Assembly: GCA_028703175.1 (NCBI GenBank)
Contig: JAQVNJ010000089.1
Location: 1 to 26,347, forward strand
Source: JAAYCB01 sp012744395
Lineage (GTDB): Bacteria; Planctomycetota; Planctomycetia; Pirellulales; Thermoguttaceae
Direction of reading: 5' to 3'
DNA length: 26,347 bases
In this document: one piece after another, positions 1-8,015 of the stretch
Layout: every line of letters begins with the position of its first letter
How positions within the stretch are numbered: position 1 is the first letter of the stretch
Program-made: the position numbers and the translations under genes
The notes under the pieces: model-generated
Seen by the model: only the letters and a program-made list of their open reading frames with translations
Told to the model about the DNA's origin: nothing
Databases searched by the model: none

Positions 1-38
1 GACTCGTCGATGATCAAACCGCGTGGAATCCTCGCCAT
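1..38 (-). CDS. Start of an unidentified gene, cut by the window edge
   Basis: Only the first 12 complete codons are in the window, reading MARIPRGLIIDE. An ATG at 38-36 is preceded by a strong Shine-Dalgarno sequence, GGGAGGG, at 52-46 with about 7 bases of spacing. A well-formed minus-strand promoter lies upstream at 99-126. These three signals in order support a real gene start. The N-terminus is too short to assign a family. The gene diverges from iorA. Confidence 0.5.
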   Translation of the reverse strand, partial: MARIPRGLIIDE

Positions 39-98
39 CGGACGGCCCTCCCATGGAAAGGGTCGGTAAGAACCTTGGTGACGGTACGCATGTACATC

Positions 99-126
99 AA
101 TCTAGCCGAAACGATGCATGTGTCAA
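99..126 (-). promoter_or_regulatory. Sigma-70-like promoter, minus strand
   Basis: Read on the minus strand, TTGACA (126-121) is followed after 16 bases by TAGATT (104-99). The -35 matches the consensus exactly and the -10 matches 4 of 6. Transcription would start near 92 and give a leader of about 50 bases before the ATG at 38. Confidence 0.5.
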
Positions 127-171
127 GCAGATTTGTGGGTGGCACCTTTGGCTTTCTGCAGCTTGGCAGCG

Positions 172-201
172 CTGGAGGTGGGCGGCAGAAAGGGGTATAA
201 T
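172..201 (+). promoter_or_regulatory. Probable iorAB promoter (perfect -10)
   Basis: TATAAT at 196-201 is a perfect -10 hexamer, which stands out in this GC-rich DNA. The -35 is weak: CTGGAG at 172-177 lies 18 bases upstream, and a better TTGGCA at 163-168 is too far away at 27 bases. The predicted start near 208 leaves a leader of about 77 bases before iorA. An activator may compensate for the poor -35, but that is inference. Confidence 0.45.
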
Positions 202-284
202 CAGGGGTTTAGGCACGCGGTCCGGGCCGTCGCTTCAGGGAAGCCTCGGGGTCAGTTCCGCCAGATCATCAGAGCCGGCAGCCG

Positions 285-2051
285 ATGAAGGAACTCCTTT
301 CTGGGAACGAGGCGATTGCGCGGGGGGCCTACGAGGCGGGCGTCACGGTGGCGACCGGTTATCCCGGCACGCCCTCGACCGAGATTCTCGAGACTCTCGC
401 CCGCTTCAAGGACGACGTCTATTGCGAGTGGTCGCCGAACGAGAAGGTCGCCTTCGAGGTTGCCGCGGGCGCATCGCTCAGCGGGGCGCGGGCGATCGTC
501 ACGATGAAACACGTCGGACTGAATGTGGCCGCCGACCCGTTGATGACGCTCGCCTACACGGGCACGGTGGGCGGACTGGTCGCCGTGGTGGCCGACGATC
601 CCGGCATGCACTCCTCGCAAAACGAGCAGGATACGCGCCATTTCGCCCGCTTCGCCAAGGTCCCGATGCTCGAACCGTCCGACTCCCGGGAAGCCAAGGA
701 GATGGTCGCCTTGGGTCTGGATGTCTCCGAAGAATTTCAGACGCCGGTGATTCTGCGGAGCTCGACGCGAGTCAGCCATTCGCGGAGTCTTGTGACCTTG
801 TCCGGTCGGGCTGCGAGGCAGCGCCCGCTGGGATTCGAAAAGAACCCGGCGCGGTTTGTCGCGGTTCCGCAGTTCGCGCGCGGAATGCGTGTTCGCCTGG
901 AGGAGCGGCTGGCCCGACTGTCGGAGGCGGCCGCCCGGTCCCCGGCCAACCGCATCGAGCGCCGCGGCCGCAGGCTTGGGGTCGTCACCAGCGGGATCGC
1001 TTACCAGTACGTCCGCGAGGTTTATCCCGAGGCATCCGTGCTCAAGCTCGGCTGGGTCTATCCCTTCCCCAACGCATTGATCCGCGAATTCGCTGCGGCA
1101 GTCGATGAAATCCTGATCGTCGAGGAATTGGACGACATCCTCGAACAGCATGTTCTTGCCTTGGGGATTCCATGCCAGGGCAAGACGGTCGTGCCGCGAA
1201 TCGGCGAGCTCTCGCCCGACGTCCTGCTGGCCAGCCGCGCAAAGCTCGACGGCAAGGCGGTCCCGGCGGAGGCTCGGACCGCGAGCCCCGCCGCGACGGG
1301 CGATCTGCCCGGCCGTCCGCCGGTGCTCTGTGCCGGGTGTCCCCACCGCGGCATCTATCATGCGCTGAACAAGTGCAACGTGGTCGTCACCGGCGACATC
1401 GGCTGCTACAGCCTTGGAGCGTTGCCCCCCCTGAGCCGCATGGACACGCTGCTCTGCATGGGGGCGGGGGTGACGATGGCCCACGGCATGGACAAGGCCG
1501 GTGAGCCGCGCCCCGTCGTGGGAATCCTGGGGGATTCGACGTTCTTTCATTCCGGCATCACGGGGCTGCTCGACATCGCGTACAACCGCGGGGCTTCAAC
1601 GATCATCGTTGTCGACAATCGCACAACGGCGATGACCGGCCATCAGCCGCACCCGGGCACGGGCCGGACGCTGATGGGCGACCCTTCGCCGCGGGTTTCG
1701 ATCGAAGACATCGGGCGGGCCTGCGGCATCAACAACGTGGCGACCGTCGATCCCTACGACCTGAAGAACACGGTGCGCGTGCTGAAGGGAGCGATCGCTT
1801 CCGAGGAACCCTGGCTGGTTGTCTCCCGAGCTCCTTGTTTGCTCGACGTTCGCCAGACGTTGGGGCCTCCGTTGCGCGTTGACGAGGAGGTCTGCCGCGA
1901 GTGCGGGGCCTGCCTGAAGCTGGGTTGCCCGGCGCTGGAGTGCGACGGCGGCATCCCCCGCGTCAATCCGCTGCTCTGCGCCGGGTGCGGTCTCTGCAAC
2001 CAGGTCTGCCCGGCGGGAGCGTTCGAGGTGGAGAAAGAGGTGGCATCGTGA
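285..2051 (+). CDS. iorA: Indolepyruvate ferredoxin oxidoreductase, alpha subunit
   Basis: This is the catalytic subunit of an enzyme that converts indole-, phenyl- or hydroxyphenyl-pyruvate plus CoA to the aryl-acetyl-CoA and CO2, reducing ferredoxin; the reaction is reversible. The 588 residues fit the family. The N-terminus has the pyruvate-oxidoreductase-type start MKELLSGNEAIARG and the motif GYPGTPSTEI. A thiamine-diphosphate domain begins near residue 346 with LCAGCPHRG and contains GILGDSTFFHSG near residue 412, followed by VDNRTTAMTG. The last 55 residues carry two Fe-S cysteine clusters, CRECGACLKLGC and CAGCGLCNQVCP. The start is set by the conserved N-terminus; no clear Shine-Dalgarno is visible. 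Its stop overlaps the start of iorB. The fused ferredoxin domain implies oxygen-sensitive, cytoplasmic chemistry. Confidence 0.95.
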   Translation: MKELLSGNEAIARGAYEAGVTVATGYPGTPSTEILETLARFKDDVYCEWSPNEKVAFEVAAGASLSGARAIVTMKHVGLNVAADPLMTLAYTGTVGGLVAVVADDPGMHSSQNEQDTRHFARFAKVPMLEPSDSREAKEMVALGLDVSEEFQTPVILRSSTRVSHSRSLVTLSGRAARQRPLGFEKNPARFVAVPQFARGMRVRLEERLARLSEAAARSPANRIERRGRRLGVVTSGIAYQYVREVYPEASVLKLGWVYPFPNALIREFAAAVDEILIVEELDDILEQHVLALGIPCQGKTVVPRIGELSPDVLLASRAKLDGKAVPAEARTASPAATGDLPGRPPVLCAGCPHRGIYHALNKCNVVVTGDIGCYSLGALPPLSRMDTLLCMGAGVTMAHGMDKAGEPRPVVGILGDSTFFHSGITGLLDIAYNRGASTIIVVDNRTTAMTGHQPHPGTGRTLMGDPSPRVSIEDIGRACGINNVATVDPYDLKNTVRVLKGAIASEEPWLVVSRAPCLLDVRQTLGPPLRVDEEVCRECGACLKLGCPALECDGGIPRVNPLLCAGCGLCNQVCPAGAFEVEKEVAS

Positions 2052-2668
2052 AACTTCAACCGGCGAATGCGGAAACGGTCCCGTCATTGCGTCAAGAGAC
2101 GACGAGCGTCGTGCTGGCGGGCGTGGGAGGGCAGGGGATTCTCCTGGCCAGCGAGATCGTCGCCCGTGCGGCGATGTTAGCCGGGCTCGACGTGAAGACG
2201 AACGAGGTCCACGGCATGGCCCAGCGCGGCGGTTCGGTCGTTGCCCAGATTCGCTTCGGCGCCGAGGTCTTCAGCCCCCTGCTGGTGCGGAGAACCGCTC
2301 GCGTCCTCGGCGCCCTGGAGCGGATCGAGGCCCTTCGGCAGTTTGACTTGGTGGCGCCGGACGGCCTGGCGGTCGTCTCCAGCGAGATGATCGTGCCGGT
2401 TACCGTCTCGTCGGGGCAGGCGAGCTACCCGGCGGATGCCGAAGCGCGCCTCCGATCGGCCTTTCCGCGGCTGATTTACCTCGATGCAGTGGAAATAGCG
2501 GAGCAATTGGGCAACCGGCGTGTGGCGAACCTCGTCGTGCTTGGTGCGATGGCCGGCGAGTTGGGTCTGCCCGACGAAGGCTGGCAGGAAGCGATCCGCG
2601 GCAGCGTCAAGCCGCGGCACGTGGACGTGAACTTGCGGGCGTTCGCGGCGGGAAAAGAGGCTTCTTAG
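2048..2668 (+). CDS. iorB: Indolepyruvate ferredoxin oxidoreductase, beta subunit
   Basis: This 206-residue partner of IorA belongs to the gamma-type domain family of 2-oxoacid:ferredoxin oxidoreductases. After a short N-terminal tail it shows the family hallmark VVLAGVGGQGILLASEIVA and then the typical segment KTNEVHGMAQRGGSV. I chose the GTG at 2048, which overlaps the iorA stop as GTGA, giving translational coupling. A purine-rich stretch (GAGAAAGAGGTGG) sits just upstream. The reading frame stays open further upstream inside iorA, but that part has the arginine-rich look of a shadow frame. The stop codon interlocks with that of the convergent ligase gene. Confidence 0.93.
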   Translation: MKLQPANAETVPSLRQETTSVVLAGVGGQGILLASEIVARAAMLAGLDVKTNEVHGMAQRGGSVVAQIRFGAEVFSPLLVRRTARVLGALERIEALRQFDLVAPDGLAVVSSEMIVPVTVSSGQASYPADAEARLRSAFPRLIYLDAVEIAEQLGNRRVANLVVLGAMAGELGLPDEGWQEAIRGSVKPRHVDVNLRAFAAGKEAS

Positions 2669-4005
2669 AGGTCCCGCTTGTCGATCACGCGTCTGGCCTT
2701 GCCTTCGCTTCTGGCGATCGAGTGGGGTTCGACAAGGCTCACGTTCACCCGGATGTTGACGGTCTGTTCGATCGCCTTGGCCAGCCGTTGCTGCAAATTC
2801 TCCATCGCGCTGACGCGGTCGCTGAACAGCTCGGGAGTGACTTCGATCTGGACGTCGACGTCGTCGAGGCCGCGTTGCCGCGTCAGAGTGATCTGGTAGT
2901 GGGGCAGGGTCCCCTCGACGCGGAGCAGGGCCTCTTCGATCTGGCTGGGGAAGACATTCACGCCGCGGACGATGAACATATCGTCGCTGCGGTGAAAGAT
3001 GCGGCGGATGCGGCGGAGCGTCCGCCCGCTCGGGCTGGATCCCGGCAGGAACGCCGTGATGTCGCGGCTGCGGTAGCGGAGCATCGGCATCGCCTGCTTG
3101 GTGAGCGTGGTGATCACCAGTTCGCCGTCCGCGCCCTCGGGCACCGGGCGGCCTGTTTCGGGATCGACGATTTCGGGATAGAAATGGTCCTCGAAGATGT
3201 GCAGCCCGTTCTGCCCGGAGCACTCGGCGCCGACGCCGGGGCCGATGATTTCCGTCAGGCCGTAGATGTCGTAGGCCTTGATCCCGGCCAGCTCCTCGAT
3301 CCGGCGGCGCATCGCCTCGGTCCATGGCTCGGCCCCGAACACGCCGACGCGGAGCGGCAAGTGGCGGACGTCGATCCCGATTTCGGCGGCACGATCGAGC
3401 ACGTGCAGGAAGTAGCTCGGCGTGCAACAGATCGCGGTGACCCCGAAATCCTTGAGGATCATGATCTGCCGATCGGTGTTCCCGCCGGAAGTGGGGATCA
3501 CCGTCGCCCCAAGGGCCTCGGCGCCGTAGTGCGCGCCGAGCCCCCCGGTAAACAGGCCATAGCCGTACGAGTTCTGCACAATGTCGCCCTCGCTGAGCCC
3601 CGCCGCGGCGAACGTGCGGACCATGACATTCTTCCAAACGTCGAGGTCGTGTTGCGTGTAGGCGGCCACGATCGGCTTGCCGGTCGTCCCGCTCGAGGCG
3701 TGGAGGCGGACGATTTGGCCCAGCGGCGCGGCGAACAGTCCGAACGGATACTCGTCGCGCAGGTCCGACTTGAGCGTGAAGGGGAGTTTATCGACATCGT
3801 CGATCGAGCGGATGTCGCTGGGGGTCACGCCCAGCTGGTCCATCCGCCGCCGGTAGAACGCGACGTGGTCATAGACCCGGCTGACGACTTCTTTAAGACG
3901 CTGCGACTGGAGACGGCGCAACTGCTCCCGCGGAACGTAGTCGAGGCTGCTTGCCGGGTGGAACCGCGCGGCGGCGTCCGGCCCGGACGCCCTGGAATCG
4001 CTCAT
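2665..4005 (-). CDS. paaK: Phenylacetate-CoA ligase family (aryl-acetate activation)
   Basis: This AMP-forming ligase converts phenylacetate or a related aryl acid plus ATP and CoA to the aryl-CoA, AMP and PPi. It has 446 residues, the usual length for PaaK. The nucleotide-binding loop SSGTTGKP is at residues 104-111 and the adenylation motif YGLTE at 248-252. The C-terminal domain contains the regular VNVFPSQIEEAL segment. The ATG at 4005 has a near-consensus GAGGA four bases upstream. A minus-strand TAAAAT at 4074-4069 is a weak -10 candidate. It is followed upstream by the tandem-ACT gene, the usual partner of this ligase in anaerobes, and converges on iorAB. Together they suggest interconversion of aryl-acetates and aryl-pyruvates. 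The exact aryl substrate cannot be read from sequence. Confidence 0.92.
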   Translation of the reverse strand: MSDSRASGPDAAARFHPASSLDYVPREQLRRLQSQRLKEVVSRVYDHVAFYRRRMDQLGVTPSDIRSIDDVDKLPFTLKSDLRDEYPFGLFAAPLGQIVRLHASSGTTGKPIVAAYTQHDLDVWKNVMVRTFAAAGLSEGDIVQNSYGYGLFTGGLGAHYGAEALGATVIPTSGGNTDRQIMILKDFGVTAICCTPSYFLHVLDRAAEIGIDVRHLPLRVGVFGAEPWTEAMRRRIEELAGIKAYDIYGLTEIIGPGVGAECSGQNGLHIFEDHFYPEIVDPETGRPVPEGADGELVITTLTKQAMPMLRYRSRDITAFLPGSSPSGRTLRRIRRIFHRSDDMFIVRGVNVFPSQIEEALLRVEGTLPHYQITLTRQRGLDDVDVQIEVTPELFSDRVSAMENLQQRLAKAIEQTVNIRVNVSLVEPHSIARSEGKARRVIDKRDL

Positions 4006-4158
4006 GAAATCCTCGACGAATAGAACAACCTGCCTGGCAGCCTGTGCGACAGGAGTGCAAAACCACTGATTTTACCACTTTGAAATCAGCGCCGCTACGG
4101 TTCGTGGGTGGCCCCTGGCGGCCCGCGGTTCCCAAGACCGGCGACCGCGATCGCGACC

Positions 4159-4596
4159 TCAGGTCGCGGGGCGGAACAGATTCACGCTCCCCAACACGCT
4201 GACGCCCGACTTCTTGAGAATCTCGATCGCCGCGTCCGGCTGGTCGAAGCGGAAGACCATCGTCGCCCGGCCCTTGTTGCCCAGCGCGAAGGCGTACATG
4301 TACTCGACATTCACGCCCGACTCCTCCAAGGGGCGGAGCAGCGCTGCCAGGCCGCCGGGGCGATCCTCGACCTCGGTGGCCACGACGTCGGTGACGTTGA
4401 CCACGCAGCCGGTCGCCTCGAGGACCGCCTTGGCTCGCTTCCAGTCTTCGACGATCAATCGCAGAATGCCGAACCGCTGCGTGTCCGCCAGCGAGAGCGT
4501 GCGGATGCTGATCCCTGCATCGGCCAGGGTCTGGCAGACGGAGCTCAAGTGGCCCGGCTTGTTCTCCAGAAACAGCGAGATCTGGCTGATCTTCAC
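4159..4596 (-). CDS. Tandem ACT-domain protein, likely aromatic amino acid sensor
   Basis: This 145-residue protein consists of two ACT modules, roughly residues 1-66 and 70-140. The first starts KISQISLFLENKPGHLSS, the canonical beta strand plus ligand-binding loop with the conserved glycine. The second contains EDRPGGLAALLRPLEESG. I chose the GTG at 4596 because AAGGAG lies six bases upstream and the conserved domain starts right there; an in-frame extension to 4797 is compositionally unlike protein. Small tandem-ACT proteins commonly sit next to PaaK-type ligases and IorAB, where they are thought to bind aromatic amino acids. It is on the same strand as, and 153 bases ahead of, the ligase gene, so co-transcription is plausible. 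No DNA-binding or catalytic domain is present, so any regulation would be by protein contact. Confidence 0.88.
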   Translation of the reverse strand: MKISQISLFLENKPGHLSSVCQTLADAGISIRTLSLADTQRFGILRLIVEDWKRAKAVLEATGCVVNVTDVVATEVEDRPGGLAALLRPLEESGVNVEYMYAFALGNKGRATMVFRFDQPDAAIEILKKSGVSVLGSVNLFRPAT

Positions 4597-5105
4597 GGTT
4601 GGCTCCTTCTCGGACTTCTGGGCAGAAGAGCGGCGACCTTGGTACTGATCGCGCTCCGCCGCGACGCCAGTCCGTGCGGAGTGCGAGGCGCCCCGCGACG
4701 GTCGCATCGCCGGTGCCAAACGGCTCATGATATCCCATCCGACCACGGCGCCGCAACCGCAAGCGGCAGGGCCCAAGCGCCAATTTCCAGCCGCCAATGC
4801 GGGATTCGGCTCGACCGTTGCCCGGCAGCACCCGCTTGATTCTGGTTCCCAAGCTCGAGCCTGGAGACCGGGTGAAGCCTGGCGGCACGCCAGACAGTGG
4901 CTTGAACCTGGGATTCTGAACCTGGTCGTTCTGCACCCGCTGCCGCGGCCCGCTCCGCGGAGCGGACACTCCGCGCGAAACCGTCTCGTTGACCGGCGAC
5001 GGGCGGGCGGATATGCTCGCCGGTGTTCCCACCTCTGCCGGTCGCGGCGCGCTGGCCGGAGGCCGCGATCCTCTCACGCCAACCATCCTGCCGTCACCGT
5101 CTCGC
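4597..5105. other. Divergent intergenic region between the ACT and DAHP synthase genes
   Basis: About 510 bases separate the two divergent starts. Open frames in it are arginine/proline-rich and look like noise, so I see no gene. The part at 4840-4925 contains CTGGCG/CGCCAG hairpin arms (about 4880-4900) and several CTGGTT, CCTGG and GAACCTGG segments that resemble the low-complexity intergenic strings common in planctomycetes. No convincing promoter for either gene could be picked out. The hairpin pair at 4950-4975 is listed separately. Confidence 0.4.
4950..4975 (+). promoter_or_regulatory. Overlapping, mutually exclusive hairpins upstream of DAHP synthase
   Basis: Positions 4950-4965 are a perfect 16-base palindrome, CCGCTCCGCGGAGCGG. 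Part of it, CGCGGAG at 4956-4962, can instead pair with CTCCGCG at 4969-4975 across a six-base loop. Only one of the two structures can form at a time, as in attenuators or protein-binding leaders. It lies about 130 bases upstream of the DAHP synthase start. No U-tract follows and no tryptophan-, tyrosine- or phenylalanine-rich leader peptide is evident, so regulation is only a possibility. Palindromes arise easily in DNA this rich in GC. Confidence 0.3.
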
Positions 5106-6482
5106 ATGTCGCCACCCGATTCGCAGAACGCCGGTTGGTCGCCCGACTCCTGGAAGACGAGGCCGATCGAGCAGCAGATCGTCTATCCCGACCGGGAGCT
5201 TCTCGCCTCGGTCTTGAGCCAGCTAGCCAAGTTGCCGCCGCTGGTGACGAGTTGGGAAGTGGAGACTCTGAAGCGGCAGTTGGCCGAGGCGGGTCGCGGG
5301 GAGCGGTTCCTCCTCCAAGGCGGCGACTGCTGCGAGAGTTTCGAGGACTGCCGCAGCGACCTGATCGCCAACAAGCTGAAGATCCTGCTGAAGATCAGCC
5401 TTGTGCTGACCTACGGCAGTCGCCGCCGCGTGATTCGCGTGGGTCGCTTCGCCGGCCAATACGCCAAACCCCGCTCCGCCGCCACGGAGACCCGCCAGGG
5501 GGTCACCCTGCCGAGCTTCCGCGGCAACTTGATCAACGATCGCCAGTTCACCGCCGAGGCCCGCGCCGCGGACGCCCAACTCCTCCTCCGCGGCTACGAG
5601 CGGGCCGCCCTGACACTGAACTTCATCCGCAGCCTGATCGACGGCGGGTTTGCCGACCTGCGGCATCCGCAGCGCTGGGATCTCGGCTTCGTCATCCATT
5701 CACCCCAGTCCGCGGAATACCGCGAGATGATCCGCGCGGTCAACGAATCGGTTGCCTTCCTGGAAGCGATGGCCGGGCGCCGGATCGGCGAACTCGACCG
5801 CGTCGAATTCTTCACCAGCCACGAAGGTCTGCATTTGGACTATGAACAGGCCCAGACCCGCCAGGTGCCCCGCCGCACCGGCTGGTACAACCTGAGCACC
5901 CACATGCCGTGGATCGGCGATCGCACCCGCGACCCGGGCGGGGCCCACGTGGAGTTCTTCCGCGGCATCGCCAACCCGATCGGGCTGAAGGTCGGCCCGT
6001 CGTGCGGCCCCGACCAGTTGCTGGACCTCGTCCAAATCCTGAATCCCGAGGACGAACCGGGGCGATTGACCGTGATTCACCGCTTCGGCAACCGGACGAT
6101 CGGCCGGCACCTGCCGCCGCTCGTCGAAGCCGTCCGCCGCGCCGGCAAGACGGTCGTCTGGTGCTGCGATCCGATGCACGGCAACACGGCCAACACCGGC
6201 TGCGGGCTGAAGACCCGCGATTTCGGCGAAATTCTCGGCGAACTCACCCAGGCGTTTGAAATTCATTACCGCATGGGTTCACGGCTCGGCGGCGTGCATT
6301 TCGAACTCACCGGCGAAAACGTCACCGAGTGCACCGGCGGCGCCCGCGGACTCACCGAGGCGGACCTCGGCCGCGCCTACCACAGCGACGTGGACCCGCG
6401 GCTCAATTACGAACAGGCCCTGGAGATGGCCCTCTTGATCGCCACCCAGATGGGTCGCAGGAACGGCCAGGCAGAACCTTGA
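5106..6482 (+). CDS. Class II (plant-type) DAHP synthase
   Basis: This enzyme condenses phosphoenolpyruvate with erythrose 4-phosphate to DAHP, the first step of the shikimate pathway. The 458 residues match class II enzymes rather than the AroG/AroF/AroH type. Visible hallmarks are LLQGGDCCESF (residues 69-79, with the metal-binding cysteine), RVGRFAGQYAKPRS (111-124), GLKVGPSCGPDQL, WCCDPMHGNT and, near the C-terminus, HFELTGENVTECTGG. I chose the ATG at 5106 because the family-like N-terminus WSPDSWKTRPIEQQ follows; the frame is open to 4989 but without similarity. No strong Shine-Dalgarno is seen. It diverges from the ACT gene, linking de novo aromatic synthesis to the aryl-acid genes. 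Its last codons run into the heptamer array. Confidence 0.95.
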   Translation: MSPPDSQNAGWSPDSWKTRPIEQQIVYPDRELLASVLSQLAKLPPLVTSWEVETLKRQLAEAGRGERFLLQGGDCCESFEDCRSDLIANKLKILLKISLVLTYGSRRRVIRVGRFAGQYAKPRSAATETRQGVTLPSFRGNLINDRQFTAEARAADAQLLLRGYERAALTLNFIRSLIDGGFADLRHPQRWDLGFVIHSPQSAEYREMIRAVNESVAFLEAMAGRRIGELDRVEFFTSHEGLHLDYEQAQTRQVPRRTGWYNLSTHMPWIGDRTRDPGGAHVEFFRGIANPIGLKVGPSCGPDQLLDLVQILNPEDEPGRLTVIHRFGNRTIGRHLPPLVEAVRRAGKTVVWCCDPMHGNTANTGCGLKTRDFGEILGELTQAFEIHYRMGSRLGGVHFELTGENVTECTGGARGLTEADLGRAYHSDVDPRLNYEQALEMALLIATQMGRRNGQAEP

Positions 6483-6508
6483 ACCCCGAACCCTGAACCC
6501 CGAACCCT
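6474..6508. repeat. Tandem heptamer array GAACCCY
   Basis: Five consecutive seven-base units read GAACCTT, GAACCCC, GAACCCT, GAACCCC and GAACCCT. The first unit overlaps the last codons and stop of DAHP synthase and the array ends three bases before the antiporter stop. It fills the gap between two convergent genes. The last four units form two copies of the 14-mer GAACCCCGAACCCT. There is no hairpin, so it is not an intrinsic terminator by itself. Confidence 0.85.
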
Positions 6509-6511
6509 TCC

Positions 6512-7996
6512 TCACACGCTCTCGCGCCGCCCGAAAAGCAGTTCAATAAACGGTTGATCCTCCGGGCGGAAGAATACGTAAACGTGGTCTCCCTGGTTGA
6601 GGACCGTGGCGCCGCGGGCAGCGACCAGCTGCTGGCCCCTGACGATGAGCATCACGGCGGATGCCGGCGGGAGATTGATCTGCGACAGCGAAGCGCCGCA
6701 GACGGCGGCCGAGGAGTCGATGAAGAACGAAGCGATCTCGTTCGTCAGGCGGTGCGCCGAGTTGATCTCCAAAACCGCGCTCGGCGTGGGCATCTCCGGG
6801 CGCGCCAAGTCGAGCCATTGCGTCATGCGCCGGATCGTCGCGCCCGGCAGCAGCGTGCTGACCACGACGATGAAGAACACGATGTTGAACACCCGCTCCG
6901 CGCCGGGGACGCCGGCCAGCACGGGGAATACGCCGAGGATGATCGGCACGGCGCCCCGCAGGCCGATCCAGCCGATGTAGCCGATCTGCCGGGGCGGAAA
7001 CCGCAGCGGCAGCAGGCACGCCGCCACGGCCAGCGGCCGGGCGACAAAGGCCAGGAACAGCGCGGCGCCCAGCCCGACGCCCGCCACGGCCGGGAGACTC
7101 GAGGGGAAAACCAGCAGGCCGAGCATCAGGAACAGCCCGATCTGGCTGAGCCATGCCAGGGCATCGTGGACCCGTTTCAATCCGGCGCGATAGGGAAGGG
7201 CCGCCGAGCCCAACACGAGGGCCGTCACATAGACGCTCAGAAGACCGCTTCCTCCGAGCACGGTCGCAATCCCGAACGAGAGGAAGGCAATCGCCAGCGT
7301 GACGGCCGGATAGAGGCCGATCGTCGCCGGCCGGACCCGCTCGACGCCCCATTTCCCGGCCAGTCCCAAGCCGACCCCGGTCGCGCCGCCGATCGCCAAC
7401 TGCACGGGAATCGCCACCAGGCGCGTCCAATGCCACTCGCCCGGCGCCAAGGCAAGTTCGATCACCGTCACGGTCAGGATCACGGCCATCGGATCGTTCA
7501 TGCACGACTCGACCTCGAGCGTGTCGCCGACCTCCGGCTTCAGATGCAGGTTTCCGCCGCGCAGTACGGCCAGAACGGCCGCCGCGTCGGTCGAAGAGAC
7601 GATCGCCCCCAGCAGCATCGCCTCGATCCAGGGCAGCCCCACCAGGCGCCCGAACAGGGCCAACAGCGCGGCCGTCAGCGCGACGCCAATCGTGGCCAGG
7701 ATGCCGGCCGGCAACAGCACCCGGCGGACCGCGGCGAGCGATGTGGTCATCCCGCCATCGACGAGGATCAACACCAGGTAGATCGTCCCGACTCGAACGG
7801 CGAAGCTGTAGTCGTCGAAGGCAATCCCGCCGATCCCTTCCGAGCCTCCCAGGATGCCGAGCACCAGGAACAGGAGGACGACGGGCACGCCGAGGCGGTC
7901 GATATGGCGGCTGAAAATCGCGCTCAGCCCAATCAGGAACCCCAGCATGACCAGGAAGATCGCCGTGTCCTGCATTTCAACCACTGCCAGCAGCAT
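6512..7996 (-). CDS. Potassium/proton antiporter, CvrA/NhaP2-like (CPA1 family)
   Basis: This is an integral inner-membrane antiporter exchanging K+ (possibly Na+) for protons. The 494 residues begin with a hydrophobic helix, and about twelve membrane segments follow to residue 390. Characteristic pieces are GILGGSEGIGGIAFDDY, GAIVSSTDAAAVLAVLRGG (the CPA1 SSTDAAAV motif) and ESCMNDPMAVILTV, where the ND pair is the presumed ion-binding site. A cytoplasmic C-terminal part (about 400-490) with VMLIVRGQQLVAARGATVLNQGDHV is a TrkA-C/RCK-C domain, the usual ligand-sensing tail in this family. The ATG at 7996 has GGAGA nine bases upstream; an ATG seven codons later is an alternative. The gene is shorter than E. 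coli NhaP2, which carries an extra C-terminal domain. Confidence 0.92.
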   Translation of the reverse strand: MLLAVVEMQDTAIFLVMLGFLIGLSAIFSRHIDRLGVPVVLLFLVLGILGGSEGIGGIAFDDYSFAVRVGTIYLVLILVDGGMTTSLAAVRRVLLPAGILATIGVALTAALLALFGRLVGLPWIEAMLLGAIVSSTDAAAVLAVLRGGNLHLKPEVGDTLEVESCMNDPMAVILTVTVIELALAPGEWHWTRLVAIPVQLAIGGATGVGLGLAGKWGVERVRPATIGLYPAVTLAIAFLSFGIATVLGGSGLLSVYVTALVLGSAALPYRAGLKRVHDALAWLSQIGLFLMLGLLVFPSSLPAVAGVGLGAALFLAFVARPLAVAACLLPLRFPPRQIGYIGWIGLRGAVPIILGVFPVLAGVPGAERVFNIVFFIVVVSTLLPGATIRRMTQWLDLARPEMPTPSAVLEINSAHRLTNEIASFFIDSSAAVCGASLSQINLPPASAVMLIVRGQQLVAARGATVLNQGDHVYVFFRPEDQPFIELLFGRRESV

Positions 7997-8015
7997 TGCC
8001 CACTTTCTCCGCGGT

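Noticed and set aside
23..1108. Plus-strand open frame of 361 codons
   Set aside because: Arg/Gly-rich shadow frame overlapping iorA, whose frame has clear family motifs.
2177..3637. Minus-strand open frame of 486 codons
   Set aside because: Shadow of the paaK and iorB genes with Arg/Pro-rich composition and no motifs.
4597..4797. N-terminal extension of the ACT protein to 4797
   Set aside because: The extension is Arg/Ala-rich and unlike ACT proteins, while a GTG with AAGGAG at ideal spacing starts the domain.
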